DNA of 11,754 nt, taken from assembly GCA_020344295.1 (NCBI GenBank), contig CP070819.1, positions 1,936,241 through 1,947,994 of the forward strand, read 5' to 3'. The position numbers and the translations under genes were made by a program. The notes beneath the pieces are model-generated. The model was not told the origin of the DNA, did not search any database, and saw only the letters and a list, made by a program, of their open reading frames with translations. Within the stretch, counting starts at the first letter, position 1. Each line of letters begins with the position of its first letter. Source of the stretch: Dehalococcoidia bacterium (GTDB lineage Bacteria > Chloroflexota > Dehalococcoidia > SZUA-161). Positions 1 to 6,535 of the stretch are shown here, piece by piece.

Positions 1-109
1 ATGGGCGCCCTTGATGTTGCCGATCCAGCGGGTCCGGAGCCGGTACGGCAGCGGCGCCAGGAGCCTGAACGATCTCAGGCCGGCGGCTGGATTGCGAAAG
101 GCGTGGTAG
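1..109. other. Unassigned left-edge segment abutting truncated ybeY
   Basis: No confident gene is seen here. The YbeY reading frame meets a TAG stop at 107-109, and none of the three plus frames upstream encodes the expected YbeY N-terminal half (no TDVLSFP-like motif). On the minus strand an ATG at 141-139, preceded by AGGAG, opens a frame that stays open to base 1 (47 codons, beginning MTSPRFWRLW and rich in Arg, Leu and aromatic residues). It overlaps the start of the YbeY fragment. I do not recognise that peptide; it could be a chance ORF, the start of a real gene running off the left edge, or foreign sequence joined by misassembly. Confidence 0.3.
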
Positions 110-316
110 ACCCACAGCCGCCAGAACCTCGGAGAGGTCATTATCTCCTATCCCCAGGCGGAGAGGCAGGCCGAAGAGCACAATCATCCTCTTGATCGCG
201 AGCTGGCACTTCTGGTGGCACACGGCACGCTGCACCTCCTGGGCTATGACCACGCCAACCCCGAGGCAGAGCAGCGAATGCAGGCTATGGAAGCCAAAGT
301 CTTGGACTCCATTTAA
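110..316 (+). CDS. ybeY: Endoribonuclease YbeY, C-terminal fragment
   Basis: YbeY is a zinc-dependent single-strand endoribonuclease acting in 16S rRNA 3'-end maturation and ribosome quality control. The 68 readable residues carry the family signature HGTLHLLGYDH, that is HxxxHxxxxxH, with the three zinc-binding histidines at fragment residues 38, 42 and 48. It is preceded by LGEVIIS, equivalent to the LGDIVIS strand of the family, and followed by a short helical tail ending at TAA 314-316. A full YbeY is about 150 residues, so roughly the first half is missing. It is not upstream in another frame, so a simple one-base frameshift does not rescue it. No start codon is evident; the frame is simply open from 110. 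The gene is either broken by rearrangement or cut by an assembly join close to base 110-125. The identity is secure; the integrity is not. Confidence 0.85.
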   Translation, partial: THSRQNLGEVIISYPQAERQAEEHNHPLDRELALLVAHGTLHLLGYDHANPEAEQRMQAMEAKVLDSI

Positions 317-347
317 CCTGACTAGATGCTTAAATCCCCCCAATTGT

Positions 348-376
348 TTGAAGAACTAAACCCCTTGGGATATAAT
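348..376 (+). promoter_or_regulatory. Sigma70-type promoter for the dnaX operon
   Basis: A perfect -10 box TATAAT (371-376) lies 17 bases downstream of TTGAAG (348-353), which matches four of six positions of the -35 consensus. It sits in the 113-base gap between the end of ybeY and the dnaX start. The predicted transcription start near 383 gives a leader of about 47 bases. The leader holds a weak inverted repeat (GAAGGT 386-391 with ACCTTC 407-412, 15-base loop) but no convincing regulator site. Confidence 0.7.
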
Positions 377-429
377 AGCAGCCAGGAAGGTCTTTACGTT
401 CAATTTACCTTCAGTAGTGTGTTGATACT

Positions 430-2103
430 ATGACATCGCAGGTCTTTTACCGTAAGTGGCGGCCGCAGACTCTGGCTGAAGTGGTGGGGCAGGAGCCGGT
501 TACAACAACGCTGACCAACGCTTTGACAATGGAGCGGGTGGCCCATGCGTACCTGTTCTGTGGCCCCCGGGGCACGGGCAAGACCAGCACCGGTAGAATC
601 TTGGCTAAAGCGGTTAACTGCCTCAGCGATGGCCCAGACAAACCATGCAACGCCTGCGTCATGTGCCAGGCCATAAACGAGGGCCGCGCCCTGGATCTAG
701 TGGAGATCGACGGTGCCTCGAACCGCGGGATCGATGAGATCCGTGACCTTCGGGAGAAGATAAACTTCGCACCCGCCCAGGCCCGGTTTAAGATCTACAT
801 CATAGACGAAGTGCATATGCTTACCGAGCCTGCGTTCAATGCCCTGCTTAAGACCCTAGAGGAGCCACCGCCACATGCCATATTCGTACTGGCCACAACA
901 GAGATACATAAGATACCGCTGACGATCCTTTCCAGGTGTCAGCGGTTCGATTTTCGCCGCCTCAGCAAGGCGGACATCGGAAAGAAACTTAAGGAGATCT
1001 GCGATCAGGAGGGTATAGAGGCCGAGCCACAGGCGCTGACCCTCATCGCCCGGGCGGCGACGGGAAGCCTCCGCGATGCGGAGAACCTGCTGGAACAGAT
1101 CATACTACACTACGGCTCGAATTTCGGCCCCGATCAGGTCAATGATAAACTTGGGCTGAGTAATGACGCGCGAATTCACGAGCTTGTGGAGCATATCCTG
1201 TCGAAAGATATCGGGACGGGGTTAAGGGTTATCAATAGTGTGTCCGCTGACGGAATCGATCTCAGACAGTTCAATCGGGGGCTGGTGGATTACCTGCGGA
1301 GACTGCTCCTGATCAAGTCGGGTGCGGATGAGACCTCCGATATCTCGCCGGAGATGGTATCCGAGATGAAGCGACTGGCGGCCGATGTCTCGATGGCCGA
1401 CCTTTCGCGTGCTATTAAACTCTTCGCCCAAGTCGATTTCCGAATGGATCCGCAGTCCACACTGCCTTTAGAGCTGGCTCTGGTCGACTGCTCCCTGCGC
1501 GACAATGCAGTGACTAAAGTGGACATCCACCCCAGAGAAGAAGCAGTGAAGCCTAGGAAGACCCTAACCAGGCAGCCGCCTCCTGTGAAGGCAGAGCAGG
1601 CTGAGACTATGCCCGAACCAGACGTCCCTGTTGCTGAAACGCCCGTACAGGATGAGGCGTTCTCTGTACCGGAGAGCCCCGCAGCCGAAACACCTATAGC
1701 GGACGAGTCCATAATGGCGGATGTTGCTGATGTCGCAATGGCTCACGAGCCTCATAGCATTGAACATGTGCGCCAGCACTGGGGAGAATTCGTGAATGCC
1801 TGCCGTGGTATGGGCTCAAGCGGGAATCTGGATGCACTGCTTCGCAGCTCATGCGAGGCAGTGGCGCTCGAGGGCGATACCCTGACACTCGGCTTCTACT
1901 GGGATTTCCAGAGGGCTAAAATAGAGGACCGCAAATACCGTCACCTCGTGGAGAAGAAGCTTAAGGATGTGTTCGGCGCCCCTCTTCAGGTGCGCTGTAT
2001 TCTAACCCCTAAAAAGGACAAGCCGGCGAGTAAGCCACAGGCGTCCCACCCCCTGGTGGATGAGGCTGTGAAGCTGGGAGGTCGGATAATAGAGGAGGAT
2101 TAG
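430..2103 (+). CDS. dnaX: DNA polymerase III subunits gamma and tau
   Basis: DnaX is the ATPase of the clamp loader that opens the beta sliding clamp and loads it onto primed DNA, and organises the replisome. The N-terminus [12 protein letters not shown] is the canonical DnaX start. Visible elements in order are Walker A GPRGTGKT (residues 45-52), four zinc cysteines C64, C73, C76 and C79, Walker B-like DEVH (126-129), sensor 1 ATTE (155-158), the SRC motif with arginine finger R169, and sensor 2 GSLRD (212-216). The oligomerisation domain follows to about residue 355, then an acidic, Pro/Ala-rich linker (about 365-440) and a C-terminal tau-type domain (about 441-540). At 557 aa it is normal for the family. 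No strong Shine-Dalgarno precedes the ATG, which may mean modest or leader-dependent initiation. It is the first gene of the operon, 5 bases before ybaB. Confidence 0.97.
   Translation: MTSQVFYRKWRPQTLAEVVGQEPVTTTLTNALTMERVAHAYLFCGPRGTGKTSTGRILAKAVNCLSDGPDKPCNACVMCQAINEGRALDLVEIDGASNRGIDEIRDLREKINFAPAQARFKIYIIDEVHMLTEPAFNALLKTLEEPPPHAIFVLATTEIHKIPLTILSRCQRFDFRRLSKADIGKKLKEICDQEGIEAEPQALTLIARAATGSLRDAENLLEQIILHYGSNFGPDQVNDKLGLSNDARIHELVEHILSKDIGTGLRVINSVSADGIDLRQFNRGLVDYLRRLLLIKSGADETSDISPEMVSEMKRLAADVSMADLSRAIKLFAQVDFRMDPQSTLPLELALVDCSLRDNAVTKVDIHPREEAVKPRKTLTRQPPPVKAEQAETMPEPDVPVAETPVQDEAFSVPESPAAETPIADESIMADVADVAMAHEPHSIEHVRQHWGEFVNACRGMGSSGNLDALLRSSCEAVALEGDTLTLGFYWDFQRAKIEDRKYRHLVEKKLKDVFGAPLQVRCILTPKKDKPASKPQASHPLVDEAVKLGGRIIEED
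2093..2098 (+). promoter_or_regulatory. Ribosome binding site of ybaB inside dnaX
   Basis: AGGAGG lies within the last codons of dnaX, 10 bases before the ATG at 2109 and 13 before the second ATG at 2112. The spacing favours 2109 and suggests translational coupling of ybaB to dnaX. Confidence 0.65.
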
Positions 2104-2108
2104 GCACG

Positions 2109-2417
2109 ATGATGAATAAGAATATCCTGAAACAGGCGCAGCAGATGCAGGCGAAACTGGCCAAAGCCCAGGAGGAGCTGGGGAAAGCCACCGTTGAGGC
2201 GAGCTCGGGCGGCGGCGCTGTAACCGTAGTCGTCACTGGACACCAGCAGCTGCTTTCGGTGAAAATACAACCTGATGCTGTCGATGCGGATGATATCGAG
2301 ATGCTCGAAGACCTGGTGCTGGCGGCAGTCAACGAAGGAATGGACAAGGCTAGAGAGCTGGCCTCCAAACAGCTCGGAGAGATAACGGGAGGATTAAATA
2401 TACCAGGACTGTTCTAA
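2109..2417 (+). CDS. ybaB: YbaB/EbfC family nucleoid-associated protein
   Basis: A small DNA-binding protein of the YbaB/EbfC family, dimeric and nucleoid-associated, almost always encoded between dnaX and recR. The 102 residues show the expected layout: an N-terminal helix rich in Gln, Lys and Ala ([16 protein letters not shown]), then the beta segment with the family motif [16 protein letters not shown], a second strand around [11 protein letters not shown], and a C-terminal helix ending in the glycine-rich GGLNIPGLF. Its exact role is not settled; binding to DNA and a link to recombination or repair through its neighbours are the usual interpretation. Start at 2109 is chosen from the Shine-Dalgarno; starting at 2112 would remove only one residue. 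Confidence 0.95.
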   Translation: MMNKNILKQAQQMQAKLAKAQEELGKATVEASSGGGAVTVVVTGHQQLLSVKIQPDAVDADDIEMLEDLVLAAVNEGMDKARELASKQLGEITGGLNIPGLF

Positions 2418-2464
2418 GAGCTCGACCGCGGGCTGTAGAATCGTTTCCTGGCAGATCTACTTTC

Positions 2465-2485
2465 ATGAGAGGTTTCAAGATTTGA
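2465..2485 (+). promoter_or_regulatory. recR initiation region with overlapping six-codon ORF
   Basis: The recR frame has no ATG or GTG near its start; TTG at 2482 is preceded by GAGAGG (2467-2472) with a 9-base spacer, which decides the start. A miniature ORF beginning at ATG 2465 reads MRGFKI and ends in TGA 2483-2485, overlapping the TTG as TTGA. The ribosome binding site of recR lies inside this mini-ORF. Whether it is translated is unknown. Confidence 0.4.
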
Positions 2486-3093
2486 GAATTGGCTTCATTC
2501 CCGCTGCCGAGCCGGTCACCCGTTTAATCGAGGAGTTGGGTAAGTTGCCGGGAATCGGACCGAAGAGCGCAGCCCGACTCGCCTACTACCTGCTGCGGGT
2601 ACCGGAAGCCGAGGCTAGAGCCCTGGCCGAAGCGATAACAGCGGTCAAGGATGAGACGGTTCTATGCTCCCACTGCCAGAATATCACGGACTCCGATCCG
2701 TGTGCCGTCTGCACCAGCGAGGAGCGCCATCATAATATTATCTGCGTCGTCAAGGAGCCCCTGGACATTCTCGCGCTGGAGCGGACCGGCCGTTATAATG
2801 GCCTGTATCACGTCCTTCATGGCGTTCTCTCCCCGATGGACGGAATCGGCCCGGAGGACCTGAAGATAAGGGAGCTTATGAAGCGACTTGAGACTGGTCT
2901 GGTTGAAGAGGTAATCCTGGCGACCAATCCCAATCTGGAGGGAGAAGCAACTTCGATGTACATCCAGAGGTTGATCTCCCCACTGGACATTCGGGTGACT
3001 AGGCTCGCCCGAGGACTGCCTGTGGGAGGCGACCTGGAATATGCCGACGAAGTGACGCTCACGCATGCTCTCGAGAGCAGGCAAGCGATGTGA
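2482..3093 (+). CDS. recR: Recombination mediator protein RecR
   Basis: RecR works with RecO (and RecF) to load RecA on SSB-coated single-stranded DNA at gaps. The 203-residue length is typical. In order it has a helix-hairpin-helix LPGIGPKSAARLAYYLL (22-38), a C4 zinc finger with C62, C65, C74 and C77, a TOPRIM domain (about 85-165) with the conserved VVKEPLDILALE strand and ATNPNLEGEATSMY, and a C-terminal GLPVGGDLEYADEVTL segment (179-194) that matches the family's Walker B-like end. Start is TTG with the N-terminal residues MRIGFIPAAEPVTRLIEEL; the family normally starts close before this helix, so the start is reasonable though not proven. The 64-base gap after ybaB contains no promoter I can support, so it is likely in the same transcript. 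Its partner recO lies two genes downstream. Confidence 0.96.
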   Translation: MRIGFIPAAEPVTRLIEELGKLPGIGPKSAARLAYYLLRVPEAEARALAEAITAVKDETVLCSHCQNITDSDPCAVCTSEERHHNIICVVKEPLDILALERTGRYNGLYHVLHGVLSPMDGIGPEDLKIRELMKRLETGLVEEVILATNPNLEGEATSMYIQRLISPLDIRVTRLARGLPVGGDLEYADEVTLTHALESRQAM

Positions 3094-3100
3094 AGAGGAG
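3094..3100 (+). promoter_or_regulatory. Ribosome binding site of the radical SAM gene
   Basis: AGAGGAG starts directly after the recR TGA and sits 9 bases before ATG 3110. This favours 3110 over the in-frame ATG at 3065, which lies inside recR, has no such site and would add 15 residues lacking family character. Confidence 0.7.
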
Positions 3101-3109
3101 AACAGAAGT

Positions 3110-4666
3110 ATGTTAGCTGAAAAACCGGCAGATCAGACAACACAGACACCGGCAGGTCAGGGTAACTACCTCAAGACGACGAAGTCCCTCTGCCCCGAAG
3201 ACCTGCGTGTACTGGACGCCGAGCTGTGGGAGGTCGACGGGCAGGTGTTTATGCGGAAGAGCTGCCCTGACCATGGGACCTTCGAGGACATCTACTGGAG
3301 CGACTATGAAGAATACGCTAGGGCTGAGCGATTCAGGGACCATGGCACGGGGCTGGACCAGCCTATCGAGTCGAAGCTTGGCTGCCCCCGCGACTGCGGC
3401 CTGTGCCAGAACCACCAGACGCATACCATTCTGGTGATTATGGAGATAACCAATAGATGCAATCTTAACTGCCCGATCTGCTTCGCTCGAGCCGGCGAGC
3501 TTGATGGTTACAACGACCTGACCCTGGAACAGATACGTTCGATACTGGAATACACTCAGAGGAATAACTATCCTCTCCGTGTCCTGGGAGCAGGAAACAG
3601 CGGTGGCGAGCCTACGTTGAGAGATGATCTACCAGAGATACTGCAAATGGAGAAGGAGCTCGGTTTCGACTATCTTCTGACCATGACCAATGGTATAAGG
3701 CTCGCAGAGGACTTCAACTACTTTAAGAAGCTGAGTGACACTGACACATGGCTATACATGCAGTTCGATGGAGTATCTTCAGAGCCATATTTGAAAACCA
3801 GGGGACGGGATCTCTGGCCGCTGAAGCAGAAGGTCATAGAGAATGCCCGCAAGCTGGGCTACGGGAAGATCGCTCTAATCCCTACGCTGGCAAAGGGGGT
3901 AAACGACCATCAGGTCGGCGACATGATAAGGTACTGCGTGGAGAACTCGGATGTAATCAAGTTTATCGTCTTCCAGCCGGTTAGCTTCGCTGGACGGATA
4001 GACACGAATCAGTTGAAAGAGATGAGAATAACGACCTCGGACGTAATGAGGTTGACCGAAGAACAGACCGGCGGACAGATCAAGAAGAGCGATTTCTTCA
4101 CCATCCCTATGAACCAGACAATGGCTAAAATGATGACCAAAGGAGATCGACACCAGGATTTCTGTGTCCATCCCCACTGCGGTTTGATAACCGTGGTTGA
4201 CCATTCAAAAGGCAAGCTGGACCCAGTGCCGCGTTACGTAAAGAATGAGGAGTTCCATGCCAAGATGACCAGGGCATTCGAGCAAAACAAGTCCAGGCCT
4301 GGCATAATGTGGGATCTCGCGACCAGCCTGGTGACATATGTAAATCCCAGGCTGTGGCTCAAGTTCGCGCCGGTTCTTATGATGACCAAAAGCAGAAAGT
4401 CGATCAAATCGGTCCTAACTGAATGGCTTCCCAGCCGCTTCTTGACAATAGGGATTATGCATTTCATGGATCCTTATAATTTCGATCTGGATCGCGTCAA
4501 CAAGTGTGCTCTCCACTTCGGTGTCATCGACAGGGAAGGCCAACCCAGACTAATGCCCTTCTGCTCGATGAATACTATCCACAGAGCATCCTACTCCAGT
4601 GGAAATGGAGAGAAGCGGGAAGCAAGTCCGGATGCAGCAGCCAGCGCTCAACAACAGGCAGCGTGA
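3110..4666 (+). CDS. Radical SAM enzyme, tetraether lipid synthase (Tes)-like
   Basis: A 518-residue radical SAM protein resembling the COG1964 family that includes archaeal tetraether lipid synthase (MJ0619), which joins lipid tails by carbon-carbon bond formation. Seen in the protein: an N-terminal cysteine region (KTTKSLCPED with C28; KSCPDHG with C52), a GCPRDCGLCQNH cluster (C92, C96, C99), the radical SAM motif NRCNLNCPICF (C117, C121, C124), SAM-binding SGGEP (164-168), a TIM-barrel region to about 345, FCVHPHCG (C352, C357), and a C-terminal pair in VNKCALHF (C466) and LMPFCSMNTIHR (C485). The tail after about 497 is low-complexity Ala/Gln/Ser. This multi-cluster layout is that of the Tes family, not of MoaA or SPASM-domain enzymes. 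The family's usual N-terminal CPxC is CPED here. No transmembrane helix is obvious. The substrate is unproven; it could be a lipid-tail coupling enzyme or an uncharacterised paralogue. It lies 16 bases after recR and 15 bases before recO, so it is co-transcribed with recombination genes. Confidence 0.85.
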   Translation: MLAEKPADQTTQTPAGQGNYLKTTKSLCPEDLRVLDAELWEVDGQVFMRKSCPDHGTFEDIYWSDYEEYARAERFRDHGTGLDQPIESKLGCPRDCGLCQNHQTHTILVIMEITNRCNLNCPICFARAGELDGYNDLTLEQIRSILEYTQRNNYPLRVLGAGNSGGEPTLRDDLPEILQMEKELGFDYLLTMTNGIRLAEDFNYFKKLSDTDTWLYMQFDGVSSEPYLKTRGRDLWPLKQKVIENARKLGYGKIALIPTLAKGVNDHQVGDMIRYCVENSDVIKFIVFQPVSFAGRIDTNQLKEMRITTSDVMRLTEEQTGGQIKKSDFFTIPMNQTMAKMMTKGDRHQDFCVHPHCGLITVVDHSKGKLDPVPRYVKNEEFHAKMTRAFEQNKSRPGIMWDLATSLVTYVNPRLWLKFAPVLMMTKSRKSIKSVLTEWLPSRFLTIGIMHFMDPYNFDLDRVNKCALHFGVIDREGQPRLMPFCSMNTIHRASYSSGNGEKREASPDAAASAQQQAA

Positions 4667-4681
4667 GAACCCTGAAATGCG

Positions 4682-5434
4682 ATGGCCAGGCCACGTGTAT
4701 ATAAGACCGAGGCGGTAGTTCTCAAGCGTACCAACCTGGGCGAAGCGGACAGCATCATAACTCTGTACACACCCAACCTCGGCAAGATCAGGGCTGTAGC
4801 CAAAGGAGTAAGACGGCCTAAAAGCAAGCTCGGCGGCCACCTCGACCTGATAACTCGAAGCGCACATCTTCTCGCCCAAGGACAGAACCTGGATATCATC
4901 ACTCAAAGCCAGTCTATCGAGAGCTTCCTCCCCTTAAAAAGCGACCTTGTACGTATCGGCTGTGCCATGTACATAGCGGAGCTACTGGATCAATTTACTG
5001 CGGAACACGTGGAGAACTACCCCGTCTATAGGTTACTGAGCGACGACCTGCTGTGGTTGTGTGAAGCACGCGACCCTGATTTGGTACTCAGACACTTTGA
5101 GATCCAGCTTCTAAGCCACCTAGGCTACCAACCTGAACTGTATCATTGTCTGGAATGCAGAGCCCCGATCGCTCCGCAGAGGAATATGTTCAGCCCCAGC
5201 AGCGGTGGCATCCTATGCCCCAACTGTGCTGGAGTGGAGCCCGCCGCCCGCCCTATCTCGGTTGACGCCCTCAAGGTAATGAGATTCCTTCTCAGCAACG
5301 ATCATACCTCTGCCAAACGTCTGCGCATGAAAAGTGGACTTTCCCATGAGGTGGAGCAACTGATCAGGTTGTATATCCGTTATCTTCTGGAACGCGAGAT
5401 AAAATCTCTGGAGTTCCTTGACCACATACGGTAG
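4682..5434 (+). CDS. recO: DNA repair protein RecO
   Basis: RecO binds SSB and single-stranded DNA, anneals complementary strands and forms the RecOR complex that loads RecA. The 250-residue protein begins with the OB-fold domain (about 1-80) with the family sequence KTEAVVLKRTNLGEADSIIT and the GVRRPKSKLGGHL basic loop (42-54). A helical domain follows, with a C4 zinc finger C156, C159, C179 and C182 (YHCLECR and ILCPNC) and a C-terminal helical bundle ending KSLEFLDHIR. The ATG at 4682 lacks a strong Shine-Dalgarno but gives the expected N-terminus; the gene is 15 bases after the radical SAM gene, so coupling is likely. Its TAG stop (5432-5434) lies inside a 9-base direct repeat that recurs at 5473-5481. 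It is the last gene of the plus-strand block. Confidence 0.95.
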   Translation: MARPRVYKTEAVVLKRTNLGEADSIITLYTPNLGKIRAVAKGVRRPKSKLGGHLDLITRSAHLLAQGQNLDIITQSQSIESFLPLKSDLVRIGCAMYIAELLDQFTAEHVENYPVYRLLSDDLLWLCEARDPDLVLRHFEIQLLSHLGYQPELYHCLECRAPIAPQRNMFSPSSGGILCPNCAGVEPAARPISVDALKVMRFLLSNDHTSAKRLRMKSGLSHEVEQLIRLYIRYLLEREIKSLEFLDHIR

Positions 5435-5449
5435 GCGCACACACCCAAT

Positions 5450-5471
5450 GGGCGAACACACAGGTTCGCCC
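5450..5471. repeat. Palindromic element, copy 1
   Basis: A perfect 8-bp stem GGGCGAAC (5450-5457) and GTTCGCCC (5464-5471) encloses the 6-base loop ACACAG. Read on the minus strand with its flank it is GTAGGGGCGAAC, CTGTGT, GTTCGCCC. It is the first of three related elements between the convergent genes and resembles REP-type interspersed palindromes; whether it recurs elsewhere in the genome cannot be seen here. Confidence 0.8.
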
Positions 5472-5489
5472 CTACGGTAGGAATAAATT

Positions 5490-5519
5490 ATAGGGGCAGA
5501 CCTGCGTGTCTGCCCCTAT
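5490..5519. terminator. Palindromic element copy 2, probable bidirectional terminator
   Basis: A perfect 12-bp stem ATAGGGGCAGAC (5490-5501) and GTCTGCCCCTAT (5508-5519) has the 6-base loop CTGCGT. On the minus strand the hairpin is followed directly by AATTTATT, so it can act as an intrinsic terminator for the prenyl synthase transcript. On the plus strand only TT follows, so termination after recO is less certain. It shares the loop and outer stem of copy 1, with two stem base pairs swapped in a compensatory way. Confidence 0.65.
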
Positions 5520-5525
5520 TCGATA

Positions 5526-5547
5526 GGTGAACACATAGGTTCGCTCC
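5526..5547. repeat. Palindromic element, copy 3 (diverged)
   Basis: GGTGAAC (5526-5532) pairs with GTTCGCT (5539-5545) across the 6-base loop ACATAG, with two G-T pairs. Its right flank CTCCTAC mirrors the CCCCTAC flank of copy 1, and the stop codon of the minus-strand prenyl synthase (TAG, 5549-5547) lies in that flank. It is a degenerate copy of the same element. Confidence 0.65.
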
Positions 5548-6512
5548 TACTGGCGGCGCTGCACAACATAATCGGCCAGCTCAAAGAGCTTGCTGCGGCA
5601 GGGGCTGCCCGGGAAAATATCCAACGCCTGGCACGCATCGGTGACAAATCCTTGTGCTACATCGTAACACTCGGGGACAATCCCTGAGTTGCGTATCATT
5701 TGTATAACCAGATCAAGGTTCTGCTCAACCTGCTTATGTTCAAATATGTCTAAGATCGGATTATCGGCCGGATGTTTTTCCTTTAGTATGATCGTAGGCA
5801 GCGTTAGATGACCCTGGAGCAGATCACCTGCCACGGGCTTACCCAGCTCCTCCTCGCCGGCGGTAAAATCGAAGATATCGTCTACTATCTGAAATGCCAT
5901 CCCCAGGCTGTATCCGTATCTGCTGAGGGCATCAATGGCCTCCTCTGATGCATTGGTAACTATCCCCCCTGACTCCGTGGCCATCGCGAACAGCGAGGCA
6001 GTTTTATTGCCAATCCGCCGGAAGTAGTTTTCACGGTTCTGGTTCGGGTCGAAGCTGTTAAATCCCTCTTCCAGCTCGCCGGTACACAAGGCCATTAGCG
6101 TCTGAGCAAACAACCTGTCGGCCCGGACGCTGTTGGCCTGAGAGACCAACTCTGCGGCCTTGGAGAAAAGGTAATCACCTGCCAGTGTGGCAATACCCCA
6201 GCCCCAGATACTGGCAGCCGTCGGTTTGCCACGCCGTCTTGGTGAGCGGTCAATGGTATCGTCATGCACCAGGGTTGCAGTATGAAGCAGCTCAACACCG
6301 GTGGCTACTGGTATAAGCGCATCATTATTCGCATCGCCCTGAAGTTTACCTGCCAACAGAGTCAGGGCCGGGCGAACACGTTTGCCACCGCTGTTCACGA
6401 TGTATCCCAGAAGCTCGACCAGCCACGGATACTCCACATCGGCCACCGCCTTTATCCCCTCCTCCACCAGAGCTATCTCGTTCTGAACCGGTTCAAACAG
6501 GGAATTCCTCAA
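5547..6512 (-). CDS. Long-chain polyprenyl diphosphate synthase
   Basis: A trans-isoprenyl diphosphate synthase that extends an allylic diphosphate with isopentenyl diphosphate, in the cytoplasm. It has 321 residues, normal for the family. Visible motifs are GGKRVRP (42-48), the first aspartate-rich motif DDTID (84-88) followed by SPRRRGKP, and the second motif DDIFD (211-215) followed by GKPVAGD (224-230). The residues four and five positions before the first motif are small (T80, A79) and not Tyr or Phe, which fits a longer product (a quinone side chain or similar) and not farnesyl or geranylgeranyl diphosphate. The start is TTG at 6512 with GGAGAGGGG five bases upstream; no in-frame ATG is nearby. 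It lies 23 bases after the RND gene and is the last gene of the minus-strand block. Whether it serves menaquinone or another isoprenoid is not decided by the sequence. Confidence 0.92.
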   Translation of the reverse strand: MRNSLFEPVQNEIALVEEGIKAVADVEYPWLVELLGYIVNSGGKRVRPALTLLAGKLQGDANNDALIPVATGVELLHTATLVHDDTIDRSPRRRGKPTAASIWGWGIATLAGDYLFSKAAELVSQANSVRADRLFAQTLMALCTGELEEGFNSFDPNQNRENYFRRIGNKTASLFAMATESGGIVTNASEEAIDALSRYGYSLGMAFQIVDDIFDFTAGEEELGKPVAGDLLQGHLTLPTIILKEKHPADNPILDIFEHKQVEQNLDLVIQMIRNSGIVPECYDVAQGFVTDACQALDIFPGSPCRSKLFELADYVVQRRQ

Positions 6513-6532
6513 CTCGTCCCCTCTCCGATCAT
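6509..6532 (-). promoter_or_regulatory. Prenyl synthase initiation region with overlapping seven-codon ORF
   Basis: On the minus strand the RND stop is followed at once by a second TAG and then ATG (6532-6530), opening a mini-ORF MIGEGTS that ends in TGA overlapping the TTG start of the prenyl synthase (TTGA). The ribosome binding site GGAGAGGGG (6526-6518) lies inside the mini-ORF. The layout is the same as at recR. Confidence 0.35.
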
Positions 6533-6535
6533 CTA

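Noticed and set aside
386..412. Possible regulatory hairpin in the dnaX leader
   Set aside because: Only a 6-bp stem with a 15-base loop, far from the start codon; it is too weak to call an attenuator or riboswitch.
1290..1712. 140-codon minus-strand ORF inside dnaX
   Set aside because: Antisense shadow of the dnaX linker; Ser-rich composition is explained by the complementary codons.
2008..2033. Slippery-like AAAAAG in dnaX that could give a -1 frameshift ending at TAA 2031
   Set aside because: It lies near the C-terminus, so slippage would trim only about 25 residues and not generate a gamma-like product; the heptamer is T AAA AAG and not the E. coli A AAA AAG, and no stimulatory hairpin was evident.
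3065..3109. Upstream in-frame ATG for the radical SAM gene, overlapping recR
   Set aside because: It adds 15 residues without family similarity and lacks a ribosome binding site, whereas ATG 3110 has AGAGGAG at a 9-base distance.
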